From the NCBI GenBank assembly GCA_945862125.1, contig CAMAYC010000044.1, positions 1 through 34,575 on the forward strand: a stretch of 34,575 nucleotides of DNA, read 5' to 3'. This DNA comes from Reyranella massiliensis 521 (GTDB lineage: Bacteria > Pseudomonadota > Alphaproteobacteria > Reyranellales > Reyranellaceae). This document shows, one piece after another, positions 7,168 through 14,966 of this stretch; positions within the stretch are counted from its first letter, which is position 1, and each line of letters opens with the position of its first letter. The notes under the pieces were generated by a model that worked only from the letters and a program-made list of their open reading frames with translations, was not told the origin of the DNA and searched no databases. The position numbers and the translations under genes are program-made.

Positions 7168-7650
7168 ATGTCTCACGTCCGCATTGCCTACGATACGTTC
7201 CAGAAGACCGCGCCGGCCGCCCAGGCCGCCCTGCTCGCCATGGGCAAGACGGCCGACGAGTCGGGTCTCGACAAGGAGATCGTGGAACTGACCAAGCTCC
7301 GGGTCTCGCAGATCAACAACTGCGCCTTCTGCCTGCAGATCCATCTCAACGTTTCGCGCAAATACGGCATCGCCCAGGAGAAGCTCGACCTGGTGGCGAC
7401 CTGGCAAGAGGCCGGCATTTTTTCGGAACGCGAGTGTGCCGCCCTCGCCTGGGCCGAAGCGCTGACGCAGCTCGCCGGCCACAGCGTCTCCGACGCGGCC
7501 TACGATTCCGTCCGCAAACACTTCAGCGAAAGCGAGATCGTGTTCCTGAGCACATCAATTGCCACCATCAATGCCTGGAACCGGCTGGGCGCAGCCTTCC
7601 GCTTCGCGCCACCGATTCCCAGGAAGCTGGTGGCCGACAAAGCGGCCTAG
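7168..7650 (+). CDS. Carboxymuconolactone decarboxylase / AhpD-like protein
   Basis: 160 residues, all helical. It carries the AhpD/CMD signature around NNCAFCLQIHLNVSRK, with the redox pair C52 and C55 and the following H59. Preceding residues (E37, ELTKLRVSQIN) match the family's proton-relay helix. Proteins with the CxxC-x3-H motif act as disulfide-reducing peroxidases or are stress-related members of unknown substrate. The start is ATG 7168 with GGAG five bases upstream. It is the only rightward gene inside the otherwise leftward LIV/ligase locus. Its TAG stop shares the palindrome CTAG (7647-7650) with the stop of the convergent livF-like gene. Regulation probably involves the inverted repeat just upstream. 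Confidence 0.9.
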   Translation: MSHVRIAYDTFQKTAPAAQAALLAMGKTADESGLDKEIVELTKLRVSQINNCAFCLQIHLNVSRKYGIAQEKLDLVATWQEAGIFSERECAALAWAEALTQLAGHSVSDAAYDSVRKHFSESEIVFLSTSIATINAWNRLGAAFRFAPPIPRKLVADKAA

Positions 7651-8477
7651 AGCCAGCGCTTGCGCCGGCGGTAGTGCTTGACGTCGCGGAACGAGCGGCG
7701 GCCTTCGCCGGCGATGCCGAGGTAGAATTCCTTCACATCCTCGTTCTCGCGCAACGAGTCGGCCTTGCCGTCGAGCACGACGCGGCCATTTTCGAGGATG
7801 TAGCCGTAGTGCGCATAGCGTAGCGCCACGTTGGTGTTCTGCTCGGCCAGCAGGATGGAAACCTTTTCCTTCTCGTTGAGGTTCTTCACGATCTCGAAGA
7901 TCTCCTCGACGAGCTGCGGCGCCAGCCCCATCGACGGTTCATCGAGGAGGATGGTGGTGGGCCGGCTCATCAGGGCACGGCCGATCGCCGTCATCTGCTG
8001 CTCGCCCCCGGACGTGTAGCCAGCCTGGCTGGTGCGGCGCTCCCGCAGGCGCGGAAAGTAATGATAGACCTTCTCCAGATCGTCGGCGATCTGGCGGCGC
8101 TTGCTGCCGTGGATGAAGGCGCCGGTCAGCAGGTTCTCCTCGACCGTGAGATGGCCGAAGCAATGCCTGCCTTCCATCACCTGGATCACGCCGCGCCGCA
8201 CCAGGTCGTTGGGCGTGAGCCCATCGACCCGCTCGCCGCGGCAATGGATGTGGCCCTTGGTGACCTCGCCACGCTCGGTGCGCAGCAGATTGGAAATCGC
8301 CTTGAGCGTCGTCGACTTGCCGGCGCCGTTGCCGCCCAGCAGCGCCACGATGCCGCCCTCCGGCACCGACAACGAGACGCCCTTCAACACGAGGATGACG
8401 TGATTATAAATCACCTCGATGTTGGCAACGTCGATGACGTTGATAGGGGCCGTTATCGATGCCGGAGCGGGACTCAT
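7647..8477 (-). CDS. livF: LIV-type ABC transporter ATP-binding protein, LivF-like
   Basis: 276 residues; one of the two ATPases of a branched-chain amino acid (HAAT family) importer. Walker A GGNGAGKST is at 48-56, the Q-loop region VIQVMEGR at about 98-104, the signature SGGEQ at 156-160, Walker B ILLDEPSMGLAP at 176-187, and the switch-region LLAEQN typical of LivF (others have EHD). The tail is unusually basic (RRSFRDVKHYRRRKRWL). It is the last gene of the leftward cluster, 9 bases after the binding-protein stop. It overlaps the AhpD-like gene at the stop codons. The transported compound is not necessarily an amino acid, since this transporter class also carries aromatic and short-chain acids. 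Confidence 0.93.
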   Translation of the reverse strand: MSPAPASITAPINVIDVANIEVIYNHVILVLKGVSLSVPEGGIVALLGGNGAGKSTTLKAISNLLRTERGEVTKGHIHCRGERVDGLTPNDLVRRGVIQVMEGRHCFGHLTVEENLLTGAFIHGSKRRQIADDLEKVYHYFPRLRERRTSQAGYTSGGEQQMTAIGRALMSRPTTILLDEPSMGLAPQLVEEIFEIVKNLNEKEKVSILLAEQNTNVALRYAHYGYILENGRVVLDGKADSLRENEDVKEFYLGIAGEGRRSFRDVKHYRRRKRWL

Positions 8478-8486
8478 TGTTGTGGC

Positions 8487-9812
8487 TCAGCTCTCCTTGG
8501 AGCAATCGCGGACGGGAAGCTTCTTCTCGTCGGCGTACTTCTTGGCCGCGGCGTCGACCATCGGCTTCAGCACCTTGTCGTCGGACTGATACCAGTCGGA
8601 GACGACGACCCACTTGGCGCCGTCCCACTGCTGGATGCGTCCGGCGCGCGTGCCCTCGTGGTCCTGGCAGGTGACCTTCAGGGGCTGCAGCATGCCCTCG
8701 AAGCCCAGCTCCTTCAGGCGCGCGGCACTGACCTCGAGATTCTCGATGCCCCAGCGGACCTGTTCGCCGGTCAACGGCTTGTTGCCGAACTTGGTCTGCG
8801 CCTTGCGGATCGCCTCGACGCCCAGCATGGCGTTGACCAGGCCGCGGTTGTAGAGGACCTCGCCGGTCTCATCGAACTTCGCGACGCCCTTGCCCTTGTC
8901 GTAAAGGAACTTCTTGAGGTCGGCATGGACGCCGAACTGGCCGGCGCCGTGCTGCAGCATGGCGGCGCTATAGCCCTTGGCGCCGCCCTCGGCCGGACGG
9001 ACGTCAGGCTCGGCGCCCGACCACCACACGCCGAACATCTTCTCGCGCGGGAAACCGACCGCGGCCGCCTCCTTGATCGAGGTCGAGTTCATGACACCCC
9101 AGCCCCACAGCAGGACATAGTCCGGGCGGTTCTGGCGGATCTGCAGCCACGTCGCCTTCTGCTCGACGCCAGGATGCGTGACGGGCATCGGCGTGAACTC
9201 GAAGCCGTGCATCTTGGCCCGCTGCTCGAGGAGCGCGATCGGCTCCTTGCCGTAGGGCGAGTCGTGATAGACCAGCGCGACCTTCTTGCCCTTGAGCTTC
9301 TCGAAGCCGCCCTCCTTGAGGGCGATGTGCTGCATGATGATGTCGGCGGCCGACCAGTAGGTGCCGAGCAGCGGGAAGTTCCACTGGAACACGCTGCCGT
9401 CGCGGCTCTCGGAGCGGCCGTAGCCCATGGAGATCACCGGAATCTTGTCGATCGGCGCCTTCTCGGTGAGCGCGAAGGTGATGCCGGTGCTGAGCGGATT
9501 GACGTAGGCGGCACCCGTCGGCCCTTTGTTCTTGAGGCGCTCGTAACACTCCACGCCACGGTCGGTGGCATAGCCAGTGTCGCATTCCTCGTAGAGAATT
9601 TTCACGCCGTTGATGCCGCCGTCGCGCTCGTTGACGAGCGCATAGTAGTCGGCGACTCCGTTGGCGAACGGAATGCCGTTCGGCGCGTAGGCGCCGGTCC
9701 GGTAGATCAGGCCCGGAATAAACTGCTCGTTCTGGGCCTGGGCGGCCGACGCGAACGCCAATCCCGCCGCCGCGATCGACGCGCCCAGAAGCACTGCCTT
9801 GCGTAGTGTCAT
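8487..9812 (-). CDS. LIV-type ABC transporter periplasmic binding protein
   Basis: 441 residues. The signal peptide MTLRKAVLLGASIAAAGLAF...AQAQ ends near residue 27. The mature protein is a periplasmic-binding-protein type 1 (Peripla_BP_6) receptor: YALVNERDGGINGVKI, an ECDTGY loop, the PVISMGYGRSE segment and VALVYHDSPYG are typical. At about 415 mature residues it is longer than LivJ/LivK (about 345), as seen in the subgroup linked to acyl-CoA ligases. I start at ATG 9812, which has AGGAGG six bases upstream; a more distal ATG five codons earlier contains that ribosome site and is less likely. It lies between the permease livM and the ATPase livF. The ligand is unknown; an aromatic or aliphatic acid fits the neighbouring ligases. 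Confidence 0.92.
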   Translation of the reverse strand: MTLRKAVLLGASIAAAGLAFASAAQAQNEQFIPGLIYRTGAYAPNGIPFANGVADYYALVNERDGGINGVKILYEECDTGYATDRGVECYERLKNKGPTGAAYVNPLSTGITFALTEKAPIDKIPVISMGYGRSESRDGSVFQWNFPLLGTYWSAADIIMQHIALKEGGFEKLKGKKVALVYHDSPYGKEPIALLEQRAKMHGFEFTPMPVTHPGVEQKATWLQIRQNRPDYVLLWGWGVMNSTSIKEAAAVGFPREKMFGVWWSGAEPDVRPAEGGAKGYSAAMLQHGAGQFGVHADLKKFLYDKGKGVAKFDETGEVLYNRGLVNAMLGVEAIRKAQTKFGNKPLTGEQVRWGIENLEVSAARLKELGFEGMLQPLKVTCQDHEGTRAGRIQQWDGAKWVVVSDWYQSDDKVLKPMVDAAAKKYADEKKLPVRDCSKES

Positions 9813-9874
9813 CGTGTTCCTCCTCATAAGTGGGCGGTCCTTGCCGGCCTGCCCTTGCCAGAAAGCCTAGTAGA

Positions 9875-10942
9875 TCAGTGCGGAAACGGCCAGAGCCGCA
9901 GTTTCTCCTTGGCGACCGACCACAGGCGGGCCAGGCCATGCGGCTCGACGATCAGGAAGAAGACGATCATGGCGCCGAACACCATGAATTCGAGATGGCT
10001 GAGCAGGGCCGTCGACATCCTGATGCCGAACCAGCCGGGAAGCTGGTTGAGCAGGATCGGCGTCAGCACGATGAAGGCCGCCCCCAGGAAGCTGCCGAGC
10101 AGCGAGCCCAGGCCGCCGATGATGACCATGAAAAGGATCTGGAACGAGCGGTTGATGTCGAACGCCAGCGGCTCCCAGGCGCCGAGCCGCAGGAACGCCC
10201 ACATGGCGCCGGCCACGCCGATGAAGAACGAACTGACGGCGAAAGCCGTGAGCTTGGTGCGCAGCGGCCGGAAGCCGATGATTTCGGCGGCGATATCCAT
10301 GTCGCGAATCGCCATCCACGAGCGGCCGATATGGCCGCGGACCAGATTCTTGGCGACGAGCGTGGCCACGACGACGAGGCCCAGTATCAGCAGGTAGCGG
10401 TCAGCCGGCGTATCGACATGCCAGCCGAACACCTCGAGCTTGCCGACCGCGACCGAGCCCGACGGCGTGTAGTTGGTCAGCCATTTCACGCGCGCGAACA
10501 GCCAGTCGAGAAAGAACTGCGAGGCCAGGGTCGCGACTGCGAGGTAGAAGCCCTTGATGCGCAGCGACGGGATGCCGAACAGAATGCCGACCGCCGCCGC
10601 CATCAGGCCGCCAAACAGGAACACGACGATGAGGTTGTTCAGCTCCGGCACGCGGAGCCAGAGATTGTAGGCGGCGTAGGCGCCGACCGCCATGAAGCCG
10701 CCGGTGCCGAGCGACACCTGCCCGCAGTAGCCGACCAGGATGTTGAGGCCAATCGCGGCCAGCGACAGGATCAGGAACGGGATCAGGATCTCGGTGTAGA
10801 GGTAGGGCGAGGCGAACATCGGCACGGCGAGGAACGCCAGCACGATCACCGCAAGCACGAACAGGCGATCCTGCAGGATCGGGAAGATCTGCTGGTCGGC
10901 GACATAGGTCGTCTTGAATTGGCCGGCTTCGCGGTAAAGCAT
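9875..10942 (-). CDS. livM: LIV-type ABC transporter permease, LivM-like
   Basis: 355 residues with about ten hydrophobic segments. The typical LivM pattern is present: LNILVGYCGQVSLGTGGFMAVGAYAAY (about 66-92), GIPSLRIKGFYLAVATLA (about 123-140), the coupling region GRSWMAIRDMDIAAEIIGF (about 206-224) and IGGLGSLLGSFLGAAFIV (about 274-291). It forms the inner-membrane channel together with LivH. It starts 18 bases after the livH stop codon, and the gap to the downstream binding-protein gene is 62 bases, so the cluster is probably one transcript. Confidence 0.93.
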   Translation of the reverse strand: MLYREAGQFKTTYVADQQIFPILQDRLFVLAVIVLAFLAVPMFASPYLYTEILIPFLILSLAAIGLNILVGYCGQVSLGTGGFMAVGAYAAYNLWLRVPELNNLIVVFLFGGLMAAAVGILFGIPSLRIKGFYLAVATLASQFFLDWLFARVKWLTNYTPSGSVAVGKLEVFGWHVDTPADRYLLILGLVVVATLVAKNLVRGHIGRSWMAIRDMDIAAEIIGFRPLRTKLTAFAVSSFFIGVAGAMWAFLRLGAWEPLAFDINRSFQILFMVIIGGLGSLLGSFLGAAFIVLTPILLNQLPGWFGIRMSTALLSHLEFMVFGAMIVFFLIVEPHGLARLWSVAKEKLRLWPFPH

Positions 10943-10960
10943 CGCCTACACCCGCCCCCT

Positions 10961-12085
10961 CTAAACTCGTTCGATAATGCGTTCGCCGAACAGGCCCTGC
11001 GGCCGGAACAGCAGGAAGACGAGCGCCAGCATGTAGGCGAACCAGTTTTCGATGCCGCCGCCGGCGAGATCGAACGCTTTCACCAGGATCGGCGCCAGGA
11101 ACACCTCGGAAAGCTTCTCGCCGGCGCCGATGATCAGGCCGCCGACGATGGCGCCTGGCACCGAGGTGAAGCCCCCCAGGATCAGTACCGGCAACGCCTT
11201 CAGCGCGATCAGAGAGATCGAGAACTGGACACCGAGCTTGGCGCCCCAGATGAGGCCGGCAGCAAGGGCCACGAGCCCCGAGACCGTCCAGACGATGAGC
11301 CAGATGGTGTTGAGCGGAATCCCGACCGACTGGGCGGCGGCATGATCGTCGGCGACGGCACGCAGCGCGCGGCCGACGCGCGTCTTCTGGAAGAAGATGG
11401 CGAGCACGACGACCAGTGCCGCCGCGATGCCGGCGGCCACGAGATCACCCGGGTCGATCAGCAGCCCTCCCGGGAACACGTTCTCGAACAGGAAGATCGG
11501 ATCCTTGGGCAGGCCGAGATTGATCTTGTAGATGTCGCTGCCCCACAGGGTCTGGCCGAAACCGTCGAGGAAATAGGCGATGCCGAGCGTCGCCATGAAC
11601 AGGATGATGCCTTCCTGGTTCACGAGATGGCGCAGCACCAGGCGTTCGATGGCATAGGCGAGCAGGCCCATGATGGCTGCCGTAGCCGCGATCGCGAGCC
11701 AGATCGGCCAGGCGCCCTTGCCATAGCTGTAGGCAGCTATGCCGCCAACCAGCGCGCCGACAGCCGCCAGCATCTGCATCTTGCGCCGCTCGCCCGGTCC
11801 GGCGCCGCGCGCGACATACTCCCGCCATGCGTACCAACCGATGAACGCCACCGCGACGCCCAAGATCGCCGCCGCCACGACGAAGTTGGCGAGATGGACT
11901 TCCTTGCCGTCGATCTCGCCGCTGAGCCGCGCGATCGTCAGCGCCGCGAACAGCACCATCGCCCCCTGCGCGAAGTTGAAGACGCCGGAGGCCTTGAAGA
12001 TCAGCACGAAACCCAGCGCCACCAGGGAATAAAGCACGCCGGTCAGCAGGCCGCCGATCAGGGTTTCGAGGAACGGGCCCAACAT
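10961..12085 (-). CDS. livH: LIV-type ABC transporter permease, LivH-like, with extra membrane insert
   Basis: 374 residues, longer than LivH proteins of about 290-310. The family pattern is clear: GLLTGVLYSLVALGFVLIFKASGVFNFAQGAM at the N-terminus, the coupling motif GRALRAVADDHAAAQSVGI (about 237-255), ILGGFTSVPGAIVGGLIIG (about 302-320) and a C-terminal LLFRPQGLFGE. The added length lies at about residues 65-145: two further hydrophobic stretches around a basic loop (WREYVARGAGPGERRKMQ). I start at ATG 12085, five bases after GGAG; the GTG two codons upstream overlaps that site. livG ends 11 bases upstream. Pairs with LivM. Confidence 0.92.
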   Translation of the reverse strand: MLGPFLETLIGGLLTGVLYSLVALGFVLIFKASGVFNFAQGAMVLFAALTIARLSGEIDGKEVHLANFVVAAAILGVAVAFIGWYAWREYVARGAGPGERRKMQMLAAVGALVGGIAAYSYGKGAWPIWLAIAATAAIMGLLAYAIERLVLRHLVNQEGIILFMATLGIAYFLDGFGQTLWGSDIYKINLGLPKDPIFLFENVFPGGLLIDPGDLVAAGIAAALVVVLAIFFQKTRVGRALRAVADDHAAAQSVGIPLNTIWLIVWTVSGLVALAAGLIWGAKLGVQFSISLIALKALPVLILGGFTSVPGAIVGGLIIGAGEKLSEVFLAPILVKAFDLAGGGIENWFAYMLALVFLLFRPQGLFGERIIERV

Positions 12086-12096
12086 GTTCACTCCGC

Positions 12097-12888
12097 TCAG
12101 TGGCTGACGCCGAGATAGGCGGCCACGACCGCCTCGTTGCTCCTGACCTCGTCGGGCACGCCGTCACCGATCTTCTTGCCGTAGTCGAGGACGACGACGC
12201 GGTCGGAAATGTCCATGACCACGCCCATGTCATGCTCGATCAGGCAGATCGTCGTGCCGAACTCGTCGTTCACGTCGAGGATGAAGCGGCACATGTCCTG
12301 CTTTTCCTCGATGTTCATGCCGGCCATCGGCTCGTCGAGCAGCAGCAGCTCGGGCTCGGCGGCGAGCGCGCGGCCCAGTTCGACGCGCTTCTGCAAGCCG
12401 TAGGGCAGCTGGCCGACCGGCGCCTTGCGGATGTGCTGGATCTCGAGGAAGTCGATGATCCGCTCGACCGCCTTGCGGTTCTCGATTTCCTCGCGTTGCG
12501 CCGGTCCGATGTGGAGCGCCTGCCAGAACAGGCCGGTCTTCATGCGCAGATTGCGGCCGGTCATGATGTTGTCGAGCGTCGACATGCCCTTGAACAGCGC
12601 GATGTTCTGGAAGGTCCGCGCGATGCCCTGCTCGGCCGCCTCGTGCGGTTTCATCTGGCTGCGCCTGACCCCCTTGTAGGTGATGGCGCCCTGCTGCGGA
12701 TGATAGAAGCCGTTGATGCAGTTCAGCATCGACGACTTGCCGGCACCGTTGGGACCGATGATGGCGCGGATCTCGCCCTTGGCGATGTCAAAGCTGATGT
12801 CGGTCAGTGCCTTTACGCCACCGAACGACAGGCTGATGTTCTCGACCGAAAGAAGAACGTCGGGAAAGGAACGCGCGCGGGCAACCAT
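12097..12888 (-). CDS. livG: LIV-type ABC transporter ATP-binding protein, LivG-like
   Basis: 263 residues from ATG 12888. Walker A GPNGAGKSS (45-53), Q-loop IARTFQNIALF, the degenerate signature PYGLQKR where most ABC proteins have LSGGQ (common in LivG), Walker B LLLLDEPMAGMN and the switch EHDMGVVM are all present, so it should bind and hydrolyse ATP together with LivF. An alternative TTG at 12897 would overlap the stop codon of the upstream ligase gene (TTGA) and add three residues; the sequence does not clearly decide. It follows the ligase gene with no room for a promoter, so ligase and transporter are cotranscribed. Confidence 0.92.
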   Translation of the reverse strand: MVARARSFPDVLLSVENISLSFGGVKALTDISFDIAKGEIRAIIGPNGAGKSSMLNCINGFYHPQQGAITYKGVRRSQMKPHEAAEQGIARTFQNIALFKGMSTLDNIMTGRNLRMKTGLFWQALHIGPAQREEIENRKAVERIIDFLEIQHIRKAPVGQLPYGLQKRVELGRALAAEPELLLLDEPMAGMNIEEKQDMCRFILDVNDEFGTTICLIEHDMGVVMDISDRVVVLDYGKKIGDGVPDEVRSNEAVVAAYLGVSH

Positions 12889-12893
12889 TGCGG

Positions 12894-14855
12894 TCAACTC
12901 GCCTTCTTCAGCGCGACGTGAGGTGCCACGTCGCGGACGGTCACGTCGCCTTCGATGGCTCCCTTGCGGCCGTCTTCAAAGGTTACATCGACCTTGATAT
13001 GAGCGGTCCTGGAGCCGTCGTAGAGCGCGTCGACCAGCGGCTTGTAGCGCTCGCCGATGAACCCGCGCCGTACCTTGTTGGTGCGTGTGAGTTCGCCATC
13101 GTCGGCCTCGAGCGCCTTGTGCAGGATCAGGAAGCGGCGGATCTGGGCGCCGGCCATGCGAGGATCCGTGGCGAGGTCACGGTTGACCTGCTCGATCTCG
13201 TCCTGGATCAGGTCGTAGACTTCCGGCCGAGACGCCAGCTCCTGGTAGCTCGCGTAGGAGACGTTGCGCCGCTCGGCCCAGTCGCCGACGGCGATCATGT
13301 CGATATTGACGAACACGGCGACGTAGTCGCGGCCGTGGCCGAATGCCACGACCTCGTTGATGTGGGGATAGAACTTCAGCTTGTTCTCGATGAACTTCGG
13401 CGCGAACAACGTGCCGTCCTTCAGCTTCCCGACGTCCTTGGCGCGGTCAATGATGCGCAGGTGCCCGCGCTCGTCGAGATAGCCGGCGTCGCCGGTATGC
13501 ACCCAGCCGTCCGCCGTCTTGGCGTCGTTGGTCGCCTCGGCGTTCTTGAAATACTCCTTGAACACACCTGGACTGCGATAGAGCACCTCGCCCGAGTCGG
13601 CGATCCTGAGCTCGACTTCGGACACCGGCTTGCCGACCGTGTCGGGATAGACCTCGCCGTTGGGATGGATAGTGACGAAGACCGATGCTTCGGTCTGACC
13701 GTAGAGCTGCTTCATGTTCACGCCGAGGGCGCGATAGAAGTTGAATATCTCCGGCCCCACCGCCTCGCCCGCGGTATAGGCTACGCGCACACGGCTCATG
13801 CCCAAGGTGTTCTTGAGCGGCCCATAGATCAGAAGATTGCCGAGCGCGTAGGACAGCCGGTCGATCGGCGACACCGGCCGGCCGTCGAGCAGCGCCGGCC
13901 CGACGCGGCGGGCCAGCATCATGAAGAACTGGAACATCCGGCGCTTTAGGTACCCCGCGTCCTCCATGCGGATGGTGACCTGGGTGATGAGGTTTTCCAG
14001 CACGCGCGGCGGCGCAAAGTAATAGGTCGGTCCGATCTCGCGCAGGTCGGTCATCACCGTGGCCGCCGATTCGGGGCAATTGACCACCAGGCCGACGACG
14101 TAGCCCTGGGCATAGGAGAAGATGTGGTCGCCGACCCAGGCCATCGGCAGATAGGACAGGAGTTCGTCGCCGGCCCTGAGGCCGTCGAACGAGGCACCGG
14201 CGCGGGCCGCCCAGATGAGATTGTCGTAGCTCAGGATCGCGCCCTTGGGCCGGCCGGTCGTGCCTGATGTGTAGAGCATGATTGCGTCATCCGAGCCGCA
14301 GCCCTTGGCGACCTCCGCCGACACCGTATCGGGCGCCGCCGCCAGCAGTCTGGCGCCCCGTTCCTGCACCTCGGCAAAAGACTGCAGCTTGTCGTAGTGC
14401 CGCATGCCGCGCGGGTCGTCGTAGATGATGACATCGAGCGACGGCACCTTCTTCTGGATCGCCAGCAGTTTGTCGACCTGCTCCTGGTTCTCCGCCAGGG
14501 CAAAGCGCGCGCCGCCATGCTCGACGACGTAGGCCAGTTCATCGGCCACCGAGTCCTGGTAGACTGGCACGGGCACGCCTCCCAGCGACTGCGCCGCGCA
14601 CATCGACCAATAGAGACGAGGCCGGTTGTCGCCGACCACGATCAGCCGGTCGCCGCGGCGGAAGCCGAGATCGGCGAGGCCGGCGGCCAGCAGCCGGACC
14701 TGTGCCGCGACATGGCCCCAGCCATAGGTCTGCCAGATGCCAAGCTCTTTTTCACGATAGGCAGGCTGATCGGCGCCGGTGCGGGCGCGCTCCGCGAGGA
14801 GCTTCGGAAACGTGTCCCGAGTCCCGGTGCCTGTGTCGGCCATCCCCGTTGTCAT
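12894..14855 (-). CDS. AMP-dependent long-chain acyl-CoA ligase-like enzyme
   Basis: 653 residues; activates a carboxylic acid via an acyl-adenylate and joins it to CoA. The phosphate loop TSGTTGRPKG is at 196-205. Further motifs are YLPMAWVGDHIFS, the A5 motif YGQTE, GWVHTGDAGYLDERG with the ribose-binding Asp, and a C-terminal TNKVRRGF segment near the catalytic-lysine region. The size and the large mid-domain fit the FadD15/long-chain subgroup rather than short-chain ligases. GAGG lies five bases before ATG 14855. It overlaps or abuts livG, so it heads the transporter operon, a common arrangement in alphaproteobacteria; the imported acid is likely activated on entry. The gap to the upstream histidine-kinase gene is 111 bases. 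Confidence 0.92.
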   Translation of the reverse strand: MTTGMADTGTGTRDTFPKLLAERARTGADQPAYREKELGIWQTYGWGHVAAQVRLLAAGLADLGFRRGDRLIVVGDNRPRLYWSMCAAQSLGGVPVPVYQDSVADELAYVVEHGGARFALAENQEQVDKLLAIQKKVPSLDVIIYDDPRGMRHYDKLQSFAEVQERGARLLAAAPDTVSAEVAKGCGSDDAIMLYTSGTTGRPKGAILSYDNLIWAARAGASFDGLRAGDELLSYLPMAWVGDHIFSYAQGYVVGLVVNCPESAATVMTDLREIGPTYYFAPPRVLENLITQVTIRMEDAGYLKRRMFQFFMMLARRVGPALLDGRPVSPIDRLSYALGNLLIYGPLKNTLGMSRVRVAYTAGEAVGPEIFNFYRALGVNMKQLYGQTEASVFVTIHPNGEVYPDTVGKPVSEVELRIADSGEVLYRSPGVFKEYFKNAEATNDAKTADGWVHTGDAGYLDERGHLRIIDRAKDVGKLKDGTLFAPKFIENKLKFYPHINEVVAFGHGRDYVAVFVNIDMIAVGDWAERRNVSYASYQELASRPEVYDLIQDEIEQVNRDLATDPRMAGAQIRRFLILHKALEADDGELTRTNKVRRGFIGERYKPLVDALYDGSRTAHIKVDVTFEDGRKGAIEGDVTVRDVAPHVALKKAS

Positions 14856-14910
14856 CCCTGCCTCGCGTTCCCCGCGCCCAATTTTCGCTCTACGGCGATT
14901 TCGTCAGGCA

Positions 14911-14939
14911 GATAGCCATAGCTGCTTCGAACCGGTCAA
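14911..14939 (-). promoter_or_regulatory. Candidate promoter before the ligase-liv operon
   Basis: Leftward, TTGACC (14939-14934) matches five of six bases of a sigma-70 -35 box. The region about 17-19 bases further holds only a weak -10 (around TATC, 14914-14911). It lies in the 111-base gap between the histidine-kinase stop and the ligase start. Without it the operon would depend on read-through from the two-component genes. Confidence 0.25.
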
Positions 14940-14966
14940 GCCAGCCGTTGGCCGAATGTGACGGCG

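Noticed and set aside
9830-12118. 762-codon rightward frame opposite livM and livH
   Set aside because: It is a shadow of the two permease genes, low-complexity in Glu/Asp/Arg/His, with no domain and no ribosome site.
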